Shown here: one piece after another, positions 8,915-18,729 of the stretch
Layout of the letters: every line of letters begins with the position of its first letter
How positions within the stretch are numbered: position 1 is the first letter of the stretch
DNA from: Branchiostoma floridae
Taxonomy: Eukaryota; Chordata; Leptocardii; Amphioxiformes; Branchiostomatidae
Length of the DNA: 28,992 nucleotides
NCBI RefSeq assembly: GCF_000003815.2
Contig: NC_049983.1
Span: forward strand, 29,521,026-29,550,017
Direction of reading: 5' to 3'
The notes under the pieces: generated by a model
The model's input: only the letters and a program-made list of their open reading frames with translations
Told to the model about the DNA's origin: nothing
The model's database searches: none
Translations under genes and position numbers: made by a program

Positions 8915-10497
8915 CGATACAGCTGGTGAGCTGGTGATGTAAACCGAAGGGTGGNNNNNNNNNNNNNNNNNNNNNNNNNNNNNNNNNNNNNNNNNNNNNN
9001 NNNNNNNNNNNNNNNNNNNNNNNNNNNNNNNNNNNNNNNNNNNNNNNNNNNNNNNNNNNNNNNNNNNNNNNNNNNNNNNNNNNNNNNNNNNNNNNNNNNN
9101 NNNNNNNNNNNNNNNNNNNNNNNNNNNNNNNNNNNNNNNNNNNNNNNNNNNNNNNNNNNNNNNNNNNNNNNNNNNNNNNNNNNNNNNNNNNNNNNNNNNN
9201 NNNNNNNNNNNNNNNNNNNNNNNNNNNNNTGGTGTGTTACGCCGAACGGCGCGGTTATACCGGCTATATAGATACAGATACAGAAGCTGGTGTGTTACGC
9301 CGAAGGGCGGTTATACTGGCTATATAGATACAGATATAGAAGCTGGTGTGTTACGCCGAACGGCGGTTATACTGGCTATATAGATACAGATACAGAAGCT
9401 GGTGTGTTACGCCGAAGGGCGGTTATACCGGCTATATAGATACAGAAGCTGGTGTGTTACGCCGAAGGGGGGTTATACTGGCTATATAGATACAGATATA
9501 GAAGCTGGTGTGTTACGCCGAAGGGCGGTTATACTGGCTATATAGATACAGATATAGAAGCTGGTGTGTTACGCCGAAGGGCGGTTATACTGGCTATATA
9601 GATACAGATATAGAAGCTGGTGTGTTACGCCGAACGGCGGTTATACCGGCTATATAGATACAGATACAGAAGCTGGTGTGTTACGCCGAAGGGCGGTTAT
9701 ACTGGCTATATAGATACAGATATAGAAGCTGGTGTGTTACGCCGAAGGGCGGTTATACTGGCTATATAGATACAGATATAGAAGCTGGTGTGTTACGCCG
9801 AACGGCGGTTATACCGGCTATATAGATCAGATACAGAAGCTGGTGTGTTACGCCGAAGGGCGGTTATACTGGCTATATAGATACAGATATAGAAGCTGGT
9901 GTGTTACGCCGAACGGCGGTTATACCGGCTATATAGATACAGATACAGAAGCTGGTGTGTTACGCCGAAGGGCGGTTATACCGGCTATATAGATACAGAA
10001 GCTGGTGTGTTACGCCGAAGGGCGGTTATACTGGCTATATAGATACAGATATAGAAGCTGGTGTGTTACGCCGAACGGCGGTTATACCGGCTATATAGAT
10101 ACAGATACAGAAGCTGGTGTGTTACGCCGAAGTGCGGTTATACCGGCTATATAGATACAGAAGCTGGTGTGTTACGCCGAAGGGCGGTTATCCCGGCTAT
10201 CAGACACAGATACAGAAGCTGTGTGTTACGCCGAAGGGCGGTTATACCGGCTATATAGACACAGATACAGAAGCTGGGGTGTTACACCGAAGGGCGGTTA
10301 TACCGGCTATACAGATACAGATACAGAAGCTGGCGTGTTACACAGAAGGGCGGTTATCCCGGCTATATAGACACAGATACAGAAGCTGGTGTGTTACACA
10401 GAAGGGCGGTTATCCCGGCTATATAGACACAGAAACAGAAGCTGGTGTGTTACACAGAAGGGCGGTTATCCCGGCTATCAGACACAGATACAGAAAC
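8915..10497. repeat. 56-bp minisatellite, about 20 visible copies, spanning an assembly gap
   Basis: Units consist of GAAGCTGGTGTGTTACGCCG, AAGGGCGGTTATAC and CGGCTATATAGATACAG. Typical spacing is 56 bp; several units are about 44 bp because one GATACAGATA step is missing. A diverged start (GCTGGTGATGTAAACCGAAG, about 8930) lies left of the N run, so the array crosses the gap. Units change gradually to the right (ACGCCG to ACACAG, ATAG to ATCAG), showing directional decay at that edge. Confidence 0.95.
8955..9229. other. Assembly gap, 275 N
   Basis: This is a run of 275 undetermined bases inside the 56-bp array. Its true length and copy number are unknown. Confidence 1.
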
Positions 10498-10599
10498 CGG
10501 GCCTTCAATAAATCGAAGCCGGAGATGCTTCTGCACTGCAGTAGATGCAGTGAATTTAACCCCTGACGACTGATTATGAAAGAGAACTGATCCTAAAGG

Positions 10600-10760
10600 C
10601 TGATCGATACGGGAACACTGAGTTCCTATTAGATGATCTATAGATACAGGAAACTGCACTTCTAATGACTGATCTATACAGGAAACTGCGCTTCTAATGA
10701 CCGATCGATACAGGAAACGGCGTTTCTAATAACCGATCGATACAGAACACCGAGTCTCCA
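10600..10760. repeat. 32-bp tandem repeat, about 4 diverged copies
   Basis: GATACAGGAAAC followed by TGCACTTCTAATGACCGATC recurs at 32-bp steps (GGAAAC at 10649, 10681 and 10713), with weaker units at both ends. The sequence on either side (10498-10599 and 10761-10939) holds nothing I can assign. Confidence 0.8.
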
Positions 10761-10939
10761 GTGATGAGTGCGCAACGGTTTGTGGGCTGCGATGGCCGGT
10801 CCACATGCAAACACACGTCACACAAAGCTTCATTTATCTCCACTCTATTTAATTTAACTACTCTATACTAACACGGAATAATCTTCACAATCAGAGCAAA
10901 ATTTCCTACAGTTGCTATTTGCTGTTCATCACTTCTCGC

Positions 10940-12148
10940 TGCTCACATGTCAGGCAGCACCTGCCAGGAACAGACGCTACGGGAAGTTTCTAGTAGGTAC
11001 TTGCTACCCAAGCAACTGTACCAAGACAGCTCACTGCACTCTGTTACTGATGACGAACAGGACACACACAGTGAGGAGACAGTAGATGACCACTTCCCAG
11101 AAATTCTAGAATCTGAAGTAGAGTATGCCATCAAGCGCCTACCAAACATCAAAGCAGCTGGTGTAGAGATGACTTACCAGGCGAACTTCTGAAAACCGAC
11201 AACCCAACTGTGACAAAAGCGCTGTGCAACCTCTGCAACAAGGTCCTGAGGACTGGAGAATGGCCCACAGACTGGGTACGGTCAGTGTTCATCACCATCC
11301 CCAAGAAGCCAGGCACCACGGACTGTTCAGAGCATCGCACCATCGCCCTGGTATCCCACGCCAGCAAGATCCTACTGCGCATCCTGCTGAAGCGCATGGA
11401 GGGGGTGGCTGACAGAGAATTTGCTGAGGAACAGATGGGGTTCAGGAAGAAAGTGGGAACCAGGGGCCAGATTTTCAACATCAGGATCCTCATGGAGAAA
11501 GCATGTGAGAGCAATGTAAGTCTTTATATGGCATTTATTGACTATAAAAAAGCCTTTGACTCAGTAAAACACAATATTCTCTGGAGAGTGATGGAAAGAA
11601 TGAGAGTCCCCAAGTACATCACCAACTCACTACGACAGCTGTACAGACGTCAGCAGGCTGCAGTGAGAGTAGAGGAGGAGCTGTCCGACTGGTTTGAAGT
11701 CACCAAAGGCGTGCGGCAGGGATGCCTGGTCTCTCCGGTCTGCTTTAACTTCTACCCTGAAGCAGTGATGAGAGAGTCTGCCGACGAACTCTCCTGGATT
11801 GGCGTCAACATCAGTGGAAGGCTCGTTAACAACCTGAGGTTCGAGATGACATTGGCCTGATAGCAACATCACCAGAGCGACTGCAGGAGCTGTTGGACCT
11901 AGTACACACAGTGTCCATGGAGTATAGCCTGGAGATTAGCACCAAGAAGACCAAGGTCATGGCAGCAACCAAACAGCCCACAGAACTGAAGATCTTCTGC
12001 CAGGGGGTCCAGCTGGAGCAAGTACCAACCTTCAAGTACCTGGGTGCCATTATTGATGGATCAGCGGGAAGTAGCCGAGAGATCCAGGCACGCTTGGGAG
12101 CAGCGCGGACAGCGCTTGGTTCTCTGGAGTCCATCTGGAAGGACAGAG
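10940..12148 (+). mobile_element. RTE-like LINE, reverse transcriptase region, frameshifted (5' portion of a split copy)
   Basis: A non-LTR reverse transcriptase is readable in three consecutive frames. The first (10947-11170) ends in an 'AIKRLPNIKAAG' entry to the RT domain. The second (about 11170-11840) holds motif A (FIDYKKAFDS, about 11533) and motif B (GVRQGC, about 11708). The third (about 11840-12150) continues into the thumb (SMEYSLEISTKKTKVM, FKYLGAIID). Both frame changes are in the same direction, consistent with single-base losses; the second falls within the catalytic aspartate box. The endonuclease domain is absent, so the copy is 5'-truncated and inactive. Its continuation lies at 17175 beyond a 5-kb insertion, in the same frame. 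The 5' boundary is approximate. Confidence 0.85.
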
Positions 12149-13912
12149 CCTTAAGAGCGAATGTCTGTAATGGTCAAACAATGGTGGCAGGGGTCAAAAA
12201 TAGATTTGGCTCATATTTTGCACAGTGATAGTACTTGGTACACAACCCCTCAAAATAGCTTTCTTTCTGCTCAGAACCTCTCGTTGCTATGGCAACAGGC
12301 CAAAGAAGTTTATGGGCCATTTTTCCAGATTTTGGCATGTAAAAAACATGAAAATTGGCCAACTTTAGGGCACTAATACTGATCAATGCTTTAACTTACA
12401 AACAAAAGCAGAATGTCCTGATTAGAGCAATGCCTGAACTTGCATTAAATAGCAGAAAAGTTAATCTTCTGTAAAATCTATTGTCATGGGCAACCTGAAT
12501 GCAATACACTGTTTTCACGTTCCAAAAAAACTGAAATTTTGCCCAAATTTGAAGCACTGAAAGTCCGTAAGTGTAAAGATTTTTCGCTTGCAATTCACAC
12601 CACATAATAACCCACTAAAGAGCTATTAGATGAATGCTTGCAAAGTTTGGGTTCTTGTTTGGTTGCTACGCAATTATCCTTTAAAGTGGGTCAATTTTCA
12701 TGATTTTTGAGAAAATGTCATTTTTTGCTATCTTTGAACTACTGTAAGTTCAAAACCAAACTTGTTCTGTTATTGGAATTTATTTGGAAGATAAACCAAT
12801 ATATTGTCTATCAAATGCATGCTTGTAAAGTTTGCGTTCATGTTTTGTTGCTACGGAATTGTCCTTTAAAGTAGGTCAATTTTCATGATTTTGAGAAAAT
12901 GTCATTTTTTGCTATCTTTGAACTACTGTAACTTCAAAACCAAACTTGTTCTGTTATTGGAATTTATTTGGAAGATAAATCAATATATTGTCTATCAAAT
13001 GCATGCTTGTAAAGTTTGCGTTCATGTTTTGTTGCTACGCAACTATCCTTTAAAGTGGATCAATTTTCATTATTTGATAATATGTCATTTTTGCCATTTT
13101 TGCACAATCATAACTTCCAAACCAAACTTGTTCTGTTATTGAAACATCAAATATAAACCAATATATTGTCTATGAAACTCATACTTATTAAAGTTGTGTT
13201 CTTATTTCGTTGCTCCGTAATTGTCCTTTAAAGTAGGTCAAATTCTATAAGTTTGACAAAATGTCATTTTGTGCCATATTTGAACTATTGTAAGTTCTAA
13301 ACCAAACTTGTTCTGTTATTGGAATTTATTTGAAAGATAAACCAATATATTTTCTATTAAATGCATACTTGTAAAGTTTGCGTTCTTGTTTTGTTGCTAT
13401 GCAATTGTCCTTTAAAGTGGGTCAGTTTTCATGATTCTGATAATATGTCATTTTGTGCCATTTTTGCGCAATCATAACTTCCAAACCAAACTTGTTATGT
13501 TATTGGAATTTACTTGGAATGTAAACCAATATATTGTTTATCAAAGGCACGCATGTAAAGTTTGGGTACTTGTTTTGTTGGTACACATTTTCCCTTTGAA
13601 GTGGGCTGATTTTCATGACTTTAATGATATGTCATTTTTGCTATATTTGAACTATCGTAAATTCTAAACCAAAATTGTTGTGTAATTGAAATAACCAATA
13701 TATTGTTTATCAGATATATGCTTATATTTGAGTTCTTGTTTTGTTGATACACAATTGTCCTTTAAAGTAGTTCAATTTTCGTGACTTTGATAGTTATTTT
13801 GTGCTATATTTGCACAGTGATAAATTCCAAACCAAACTTGTTCTGTAACGGAAATTTTCTTGAAATATAAACCAATACATTGTCTATCAGATGCATGACT
13901 ATGCACAGTTGG

Positions 13913-14248
13913 AGCTTATTGACTCATTTGCATTAACTGTGTCTTAGCCTTGCTATCCTTTGAAATCCAAATTGTCTTCAGCTTGACCTTGCCTTACCTT
14001 TGTTTTCTTAGGAATCCAAATTGTCTTCAGTCTGAATTGTCTTAGAACGTTTCCTATTGGACATCTAAAATTGTCTTCATTCATAGTTAGAGTATAAAAG
14101 ACCTGTTTCTTGCAGATCACTTCAGTGTCACTGACGAAGGAAAGTGGATTCTTTCCGAAACGTCTGACCGTTTCAAAACCATATCCAGTTGCTTGAGTAA
14201 CTACTTTTTGGTGTATCTTACTACCTGGATGTCTAACCTACATCGACG
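13913..14248 (+). mobile_element. Solo Penelope-like element terminal segment (pLTR-like) with 13-bp target duplication
   Basis: A 336-bp block is bracketed by exact 13-bp direct repeats, TATGCACAGTTGG at 13900-13912 and 14249-14261, and interrupts sequence that is continuous in the opposite arm. Inside are a duplicated CCAAATTGTCTTCAG motif, a TATA-like AGAGTATAAAAGACC (about 14089), a hammerhead ribozyme fold (14127-14168) and downstream sequence (CCAGTTGCTTGAGTAACT and onward) that I recall as an abundant amphioxus repeat. TATA signals and hammerhead folds in terminal repeats are known for Penelope-like elements. There is no coding sequence. I infer a short terminal-repeat-derived insertion. 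Confidence 0.7.
14127..14168 (+). ncRNA. Hammerhead ribozyme, Penelope-associated small variant
   Basis: The conserved core is present: CTGACGA at 14131-14137 and GAAAC at 14157-14161 followed by GTC (14162-14164), the expected cleavage triplet. Stem I pairs GTCA (14127-14130) with TGAC (14165-14168). Stem II pairs GGAAAG (14139-14144) with CTTTCC (14151-14156) around a TGGATT loop, leaving one extra A at 14138. Stem III is reduced to about two base pairs without a loop, the form known from Penelope-like elements that cleaves efficiently as a dimer. Cleavage would follow C14164. Activity is inferred from the fold only. Confidence 0.75.
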
Positions 14249-15099
14249 TATGCACAGTTGGGGTTCTTGTATTCTAGCAGAATACGTACATGTCCCTATA
14301 AGTAGGTCGTTTTTCGCACTTATCCTAAAACTTGTTTTTGACAATGGCGATACACCAGACATGGTAGTCTTCATTTCTATAGAATTAATGTAACACTAAC
14401 AATGTGTAACCACACTAAAGAAAAACAAACATTTGAAGGGATTCTACACAGTCATGCTCGTTGTTAAAGTCAGATGCATCTACTCTGAACTTCTGAACAT
14501 TCTACTAGATTTGCAGTTGAACCTCCTTGTCCACAGTGACTTAAGTTAAACATGCTTGCGTCCCCACAAATATTGACTCCCGAAGACTTAACTTGTGTTT
14601 TTCATCCAACTCTGTGCATCTTTCCACTTACAGTGCCATGTTCATGTGAACAATATGTAACATCTATTATCATAATACCGGTACGTTTACGACGATTTCT
14701 CTAGCCATACTGATTTGACACATTGTCAACGCATCATTTTCTCCAGTTACATGTTGCTGTTATAGGTTACCCTTGCCACTTCTTCTGTGTAACTTTTCTG
14801 CCACTCTTGTCCTGCTAAAAGCGTAATATTGTAATTGTAACACGCCGCGGAATTACACGGCGAACGGGCGCGTGGTTGGGAGGGGGTAAAAAATACCGGT
14901 AGGACGAAACACGGCACAATTAACTGCCGCTATGTACATTTATACATCCTCTGATGTTCCTTCCTTTTCTGTCAGTAAATGCATAAAACTTAAACCTGCA
15001 TGAGCATACAAAATGTCATGAGAAAACGGACGTATACTGTCAAGAATTTTCATTTAACTCATGTCCGTCACAACCGCTATGACGTAACACTTCACTGCT

Positions 15100-15220
15100 A
15101 GCGTAGATATAAAAATGGCGGGAAAATGGCTGCGTACGTTCAATTTTGCCCATTCAGTCATAGATCCGGGCTATTATGCAACGGTTCTTCACACTTTTAC
15201 ATGAGTTGTAGGTCACCAAC
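15100..15220 (+). promoter_or_regulatory. Candidate promoter inside the foldback element
   Basis: GATATAAAAATGGCGGGAAAATGGC (split here as GATATAAAAATGG and GGCGGGAAAATGGC, about 15107-15131) combines a TATA-like sequence with GGCGGGAAA, the E2F-type core. The ATG in it opens a frame of only 29 codons (to about 15207) that I do not recognise. The arrangement stands out in an otherwise featureless 1.9-kb interior. It is a weak, motif-only call. Confidence 0.3.
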
Positions 15221-16259
15221 AGAAATTCAAGATTGTTGTTGAATCATGTTCATCTTGTGCCGTGAGCATGTGTAATTATGATCTATAAATTTGGCAATGA
15301 ATGTGACAGTGTGTTCGTCCCACGACGAGCTGCCCACCCCAAAAAGATACTGAAAACTTTTGGCCTTGTTGTCTTCGAATGCATTGTTATCGATGCTTTG
15401 TAAATGATGTATTGGACACCTAGATGTCTGAAGTGTGCACAGCTCAGAAATAACTATTGTTGCATGTGTAGATCTCTTTAAGTTCCAGTATTTTGAATCT
15501 ACCGGTATAAGTCTTACTACCGGTATTATGCCAATGCATGTTACACCCTCTGCTATTTCTGTGTACTTATTTTGACCATGGACAGGAACTTACAACGTAT
15601 AGCTAATCTTGAAGATTGAACTGTGAGCCCTGAAATGTGAGCACTTTTATGTAGATGTGTCGTCAATAATCACTGCCGGTGTATAGTTAGCATTTGTGGA
15701 AAAACCTTAAGAGTACCCAAGTTCCTGCCATTGTTCAAAATGAATACTGGCCACAGACATTGCAGAAGTTGACCAAACGCATGTTTGTCTTATATGTATG
15801 CTACTGTGAATAGAAAGACACACTGATATTGGTGATATTTGTTCAAAGTAGAAACAAGTTAACTCTTTGAGAGTCAATATTGTGGGAAGCAAACATAAGA
15901 CTGTAGACTGTAGTCATACACGAGTATACGTAGCGTGCGTAGCTGCAGAGATATCAGAATGTTTGGAAGTTCTGAGTGGATGCATCTGACACACCCTCCT
16001 ATGTAGGGCTAATCCCGCGGCATACGCAAAAGCCTTACGGTATCAGTGAGACATTTGTTTGTGCCACTGGATTATGATTTATCCCTGCATGAAAGAGGGG
16101 ATGAGGGACATTGAAGACGAGTATTACTTTGTTTAGAATCTCTACAACTTTTTTTCTTTATGGTGATAGCGTGTTTGTTACATTGTTTCTATAAAAAACA
16201 AAGACTGTGACATGTGTATTACAGTAACTGTTTTTTTTTCAACAACAAGATTAGTGGAA

Positions 16260-17174
16260 TACAACCTACTTCAGATATGTGCATACTCTGCTAGAATACA
16301 ACAACCTGAAATGTGCAAGCATGCGTCTGATGGACGATATATTGGTTTATATTCCATGTGAATTTCAATTACAGAACAAGTTTGGTTTGTTGGTTATGAT
16401 TGTGCAAAGACGGCACAAAATGACATATTATCAAAATCATGAAAATTGACCCACTTTAAAGGACAATTGCGTAGCAACAAAACAAGAACACAAACTTTAC
16501 AAGCATGTATTTGATAGACAATATATTGGTTTATCTTTCAAATAAATTCCAATAACAGAACAAGTTTGGTTTGGAACTTACAATAGTTCAAAGATAGCAA
16601 AAAATGACATTTTCTCAAAATCATGAAAATTGACCCACTTAGGATAATTGCGTAGCAACAAAACAAGAACCCAAACTTTACAAGCATTCATCTAATAGCT
16701 CTTTAGTGGGTTATTATTTGGTGTGAATTGCAAGCGAAAAATCTTTACACTTACGGACTTTCAGTGCTTCAAATTTGGGCAAAATTTCAGTTTTTTTGGA
16801 ACGTGAAAACAGTGTATTGCATTCAGGTTGCCCGTGACCATAGATTTTACAGAAGATTAACTTTTCTGCTATTTAATACAAGTTCAGGCATTGCTCTAAT
16901 TAGGACATTCTGCTTTTGTTTGTAAGTTAAAGCATTGATCAGTATTAGTGCCCAAAAGTTGGCCAATTTTCATGTTTTTTTACATGCCAAAATCTGGAAA
17001 AATGGCCCATAAACTTCTTTGGCCTGCTACCATTGCAACGAGAGGTTCTGAGCAGAAAGAAAGCTATTTTGAGGGGTTGTGTACCAAGTACTATCACTGT
17101 GCAAAATATGAGCCAAATCTATTTTTTGACCCCTGCCACCATTGTTTGACCCTTACAGACATTCGCTCTTAAGG
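16260..17174 (-). repeat. Right inverted arm with about two 183-bp subrepeats
   Basis: In reverse complement this arm reproduces the left arm: the outer about 480 bp (16700-17174) and about two copies of the 183-bp unit (16310-16690), where the left arm has about seven. Matching is close, with scattered substitutions and small indels. The difference in subrepeat number shows that the arms have expanded or contracted independently. Confidence 0.88.
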
Positions 17175-17665
17175 AGCCTTAAGGAAGTCCACCAAGCTGA
17201 GGGTCCTGAAGGCCTTGGTCTGGCCTGTAGTGACCTATGGCTGTAAAGCTTGGACACTCCACGCCAAAGACATTCAGAAGATCCAAGCCTTTGAAATGAA
17301 GTGCTACAGGAAACTGCTCAGGGTCAGCTGGACAGACCACCGCACCAACAACTCAGTACTAGCAGAACTGGGAATAAACCGAACACTCCTAAAGCTGGTG
17401 AAGAGGAGGAAGTTACAGTACTTTGGCCACGTCACTAGGACCCAGAACATTTCGACACACATACTGCAGGGAAAGATCAACGGTACCAGAAGCAGAGGGA
17501 GGTCACACAGGAGATGGGGTAACGACATAAGGGACTGGACAGGCAGTCTGTACACAGAAGGCTAAGAGCAGGGATGGATGGAGAAGACTTGTGCTGGAGA
17601 CAACCATCGTCCCCGACCCATCTGTTGAGGATGGGACTAGATGAGGTGAGGTGAGGTGCTACCCA
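17175..17665 (+). mobile_element. RTE-like LINE, 3' portion with tandem tail
   Basis: The frame resumes with GCC TTA AGG, the same codons at which the 5' part breaks, and gives the LINE C-terminal signature (WPVVTYGCKAWTLHAK, QAFEMKCYRKLLRVSWTDHR, KLQYFGHV). A stop at 17563-17565 truncates this frame; the expected C-terminal sequence (WRRLVLETT) continues in another frame to a stop at about 17644, so there is one more frameshift. The copy ends in GATGAGGTGAGGTGAGGTG, a short tandem tail typical of RTE-type LINEs, which usually lack a poly(A) tail. Confidence 0.85.
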
Positions 17666-18014
17666 ATATCCTTAAGGCACAGGAGGACCTACTTAAGGTC
17701 TGGAGTTGGGCTGGTGTTGGAGGCCTTTGAGGCCTGCCCCTCAAAGTTCTGTTACTCCTAAAGACTCATTATATGACCACCAATTTTCAGAACATTATGT
17801 ATACATAAACATGAGTATTATAAGAAGTATCATTATGGTTCAACCATAAAAAAAATTAGATACCCCTTGGATTTTTCCCATTTACTTAAGCAATAAGAAA
17901 TAGTCTATAGCGGTTATGGCCACACGATTTCCAGTCTCGCGTTAATGCGTTTGATGATACATTACTTAGAGTGTTATCTATGTGGTGTGACGGTTTGATA
18001 ATGCATTACTGAGA
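17666..18014. other. Unique spacer, nothing recognised
   Basis: This is AT-rich sequence between the LINE tail and the large minisatellite, with no ORF or element that I can support. Confidence 0.45.
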
Positions 18015-18505
18015 AGAAGCGTCAGCGTGACCCAGCGGCTACCCCATGCAGATCCTTTTTAGGGGAATAAGCCTCCGTGGGTCCCCCAATGCAGATCCTT
18101 TCTGAGAGAAGAAGCGTTAGTAGGACGCCATGGGGCGAGATAAGAAGAGTCCGCAGGAACACCATGCAGACCCTTCTGAGAGAAAATGAGTCCGCAGGAC
18201 CCCCATGCAGGTCCTTGCTGAGATGAAGAGTCCGCATGACCCCCATGCAGGTCCTTGCTGAGAGATGAAGAGTCCGCAGGACCCCCATGCAGGTCCTTCC
18301 TGAGAGATGAAGAGTCCGCAGGACCCCCATGCAGGTCCTTGCTGAGAGATGAAGAGTACGCAGGACCCCCATGCAGGTCCTTGCTGAGAGATGAAGAGTC
18401 CGCAGGACCCCCATGCAGGTCCTCTCTGAGATGAAGAGTCCGCAGGACCCCCATGCAGGTCCTTTCAGAGATAAGAAGCGTTAGTAGGACCCCCATGTAG
18501 GTCCT
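18015..18505. repeat. 40/42-bp minisatellite, first block
   Basis: About 11 units contain GAGTCCGCAGGACCCCCATG and CAGGTCCTTGCTGAGAGATG. The left edge is diverged (GCGTCAGC, GCCTCCGTGGG). This is the same family as 18730-20385. The 224 bp between the blocks (18506-18729) is unique sequence in which I recognise nothing. Confidence 0.92.
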
Positions 18506-18729
18506 TGTTACATATCCAGATATTCTCATCATGCAAGACCCAGCATGCTTTATGGGGCCTTGGACCGAATCACTCTCAGTCGAATCACATGACCTATTTT
18601 TGTATCACTACACCATCACATGTACAGAGCTAGAAGTTTGTAGATTAAATCTTAGTCCGCTCATCCAGTGTTTCCTAGTCGTCAATCGTAGTCAGCAGAG
18701 CACTACAAGGAGTCAGGGAACACAACACA

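Larger units (their letters stand above)
12149..14310 (+). repeat. Left inverted arm, including about seven 183-bp subrepeats
   Basis: The outer 480 bp matches the right arm. From about 12630 a 183-bp unit follows in tandem, with TTGTTGCTACGCAAT, CCTTTAAAGTGGGTCAATTT, CAAACCAAACTTGTTCTGTT and AACCAATATATTGTCTATCA, at about 12630, 12817, 13001, 13180, 13362, 13545 and 13718. The arm is interrupted by a 336-bp insertion (13913-14248) and resumes to about 14310, where TTGTATTCTAGCAGA pairs with its complement near 16290. Frames in this arm mirror those of the right arm because of the inversion and are not called as genes. Confidence 0.85.
12149..17174. mobile_element. Foldback-like DNA element with long inverted arms, inserted in the LINE
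   Basis: About 5.03 kb separates two pieces of one LINE ORF. The ends are inverted copies: the left reads CCTTAAGAGCGAATGTCTG and the right end in reverse complement reads the same. Similarity continues for about 480 bp and then through a 183-bp subrepeat and beyond. AGCCTTAAG occurs at 12147-12155 and at 17175-17183. This can be read as a 9-bp target duplication (as in Mutator-like elements) or, because the target contains the palindrome CCTTAAGG, as a 2-bp AG duplication. No frame above about 85 codons and no transposase is visible, so the element is non-autonomous. The internal region (about 14310-16260) is largely unique sequence. Confidence 0.82.

Noticed and set aside
9230-10497. A CRISPR-like array
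   Set aside because: The period of about 56 bp has no distinction between repeat and unique spacer, every part of the unit repeats, and the context is eukaryotic.
12174-17172. Matching 65-70-codon frames in the two arms of the foldback element
   Set aside because: They are the same sequence in inverted copies, show amino acid changes without evidence of constraint, and resemble no protein I know.
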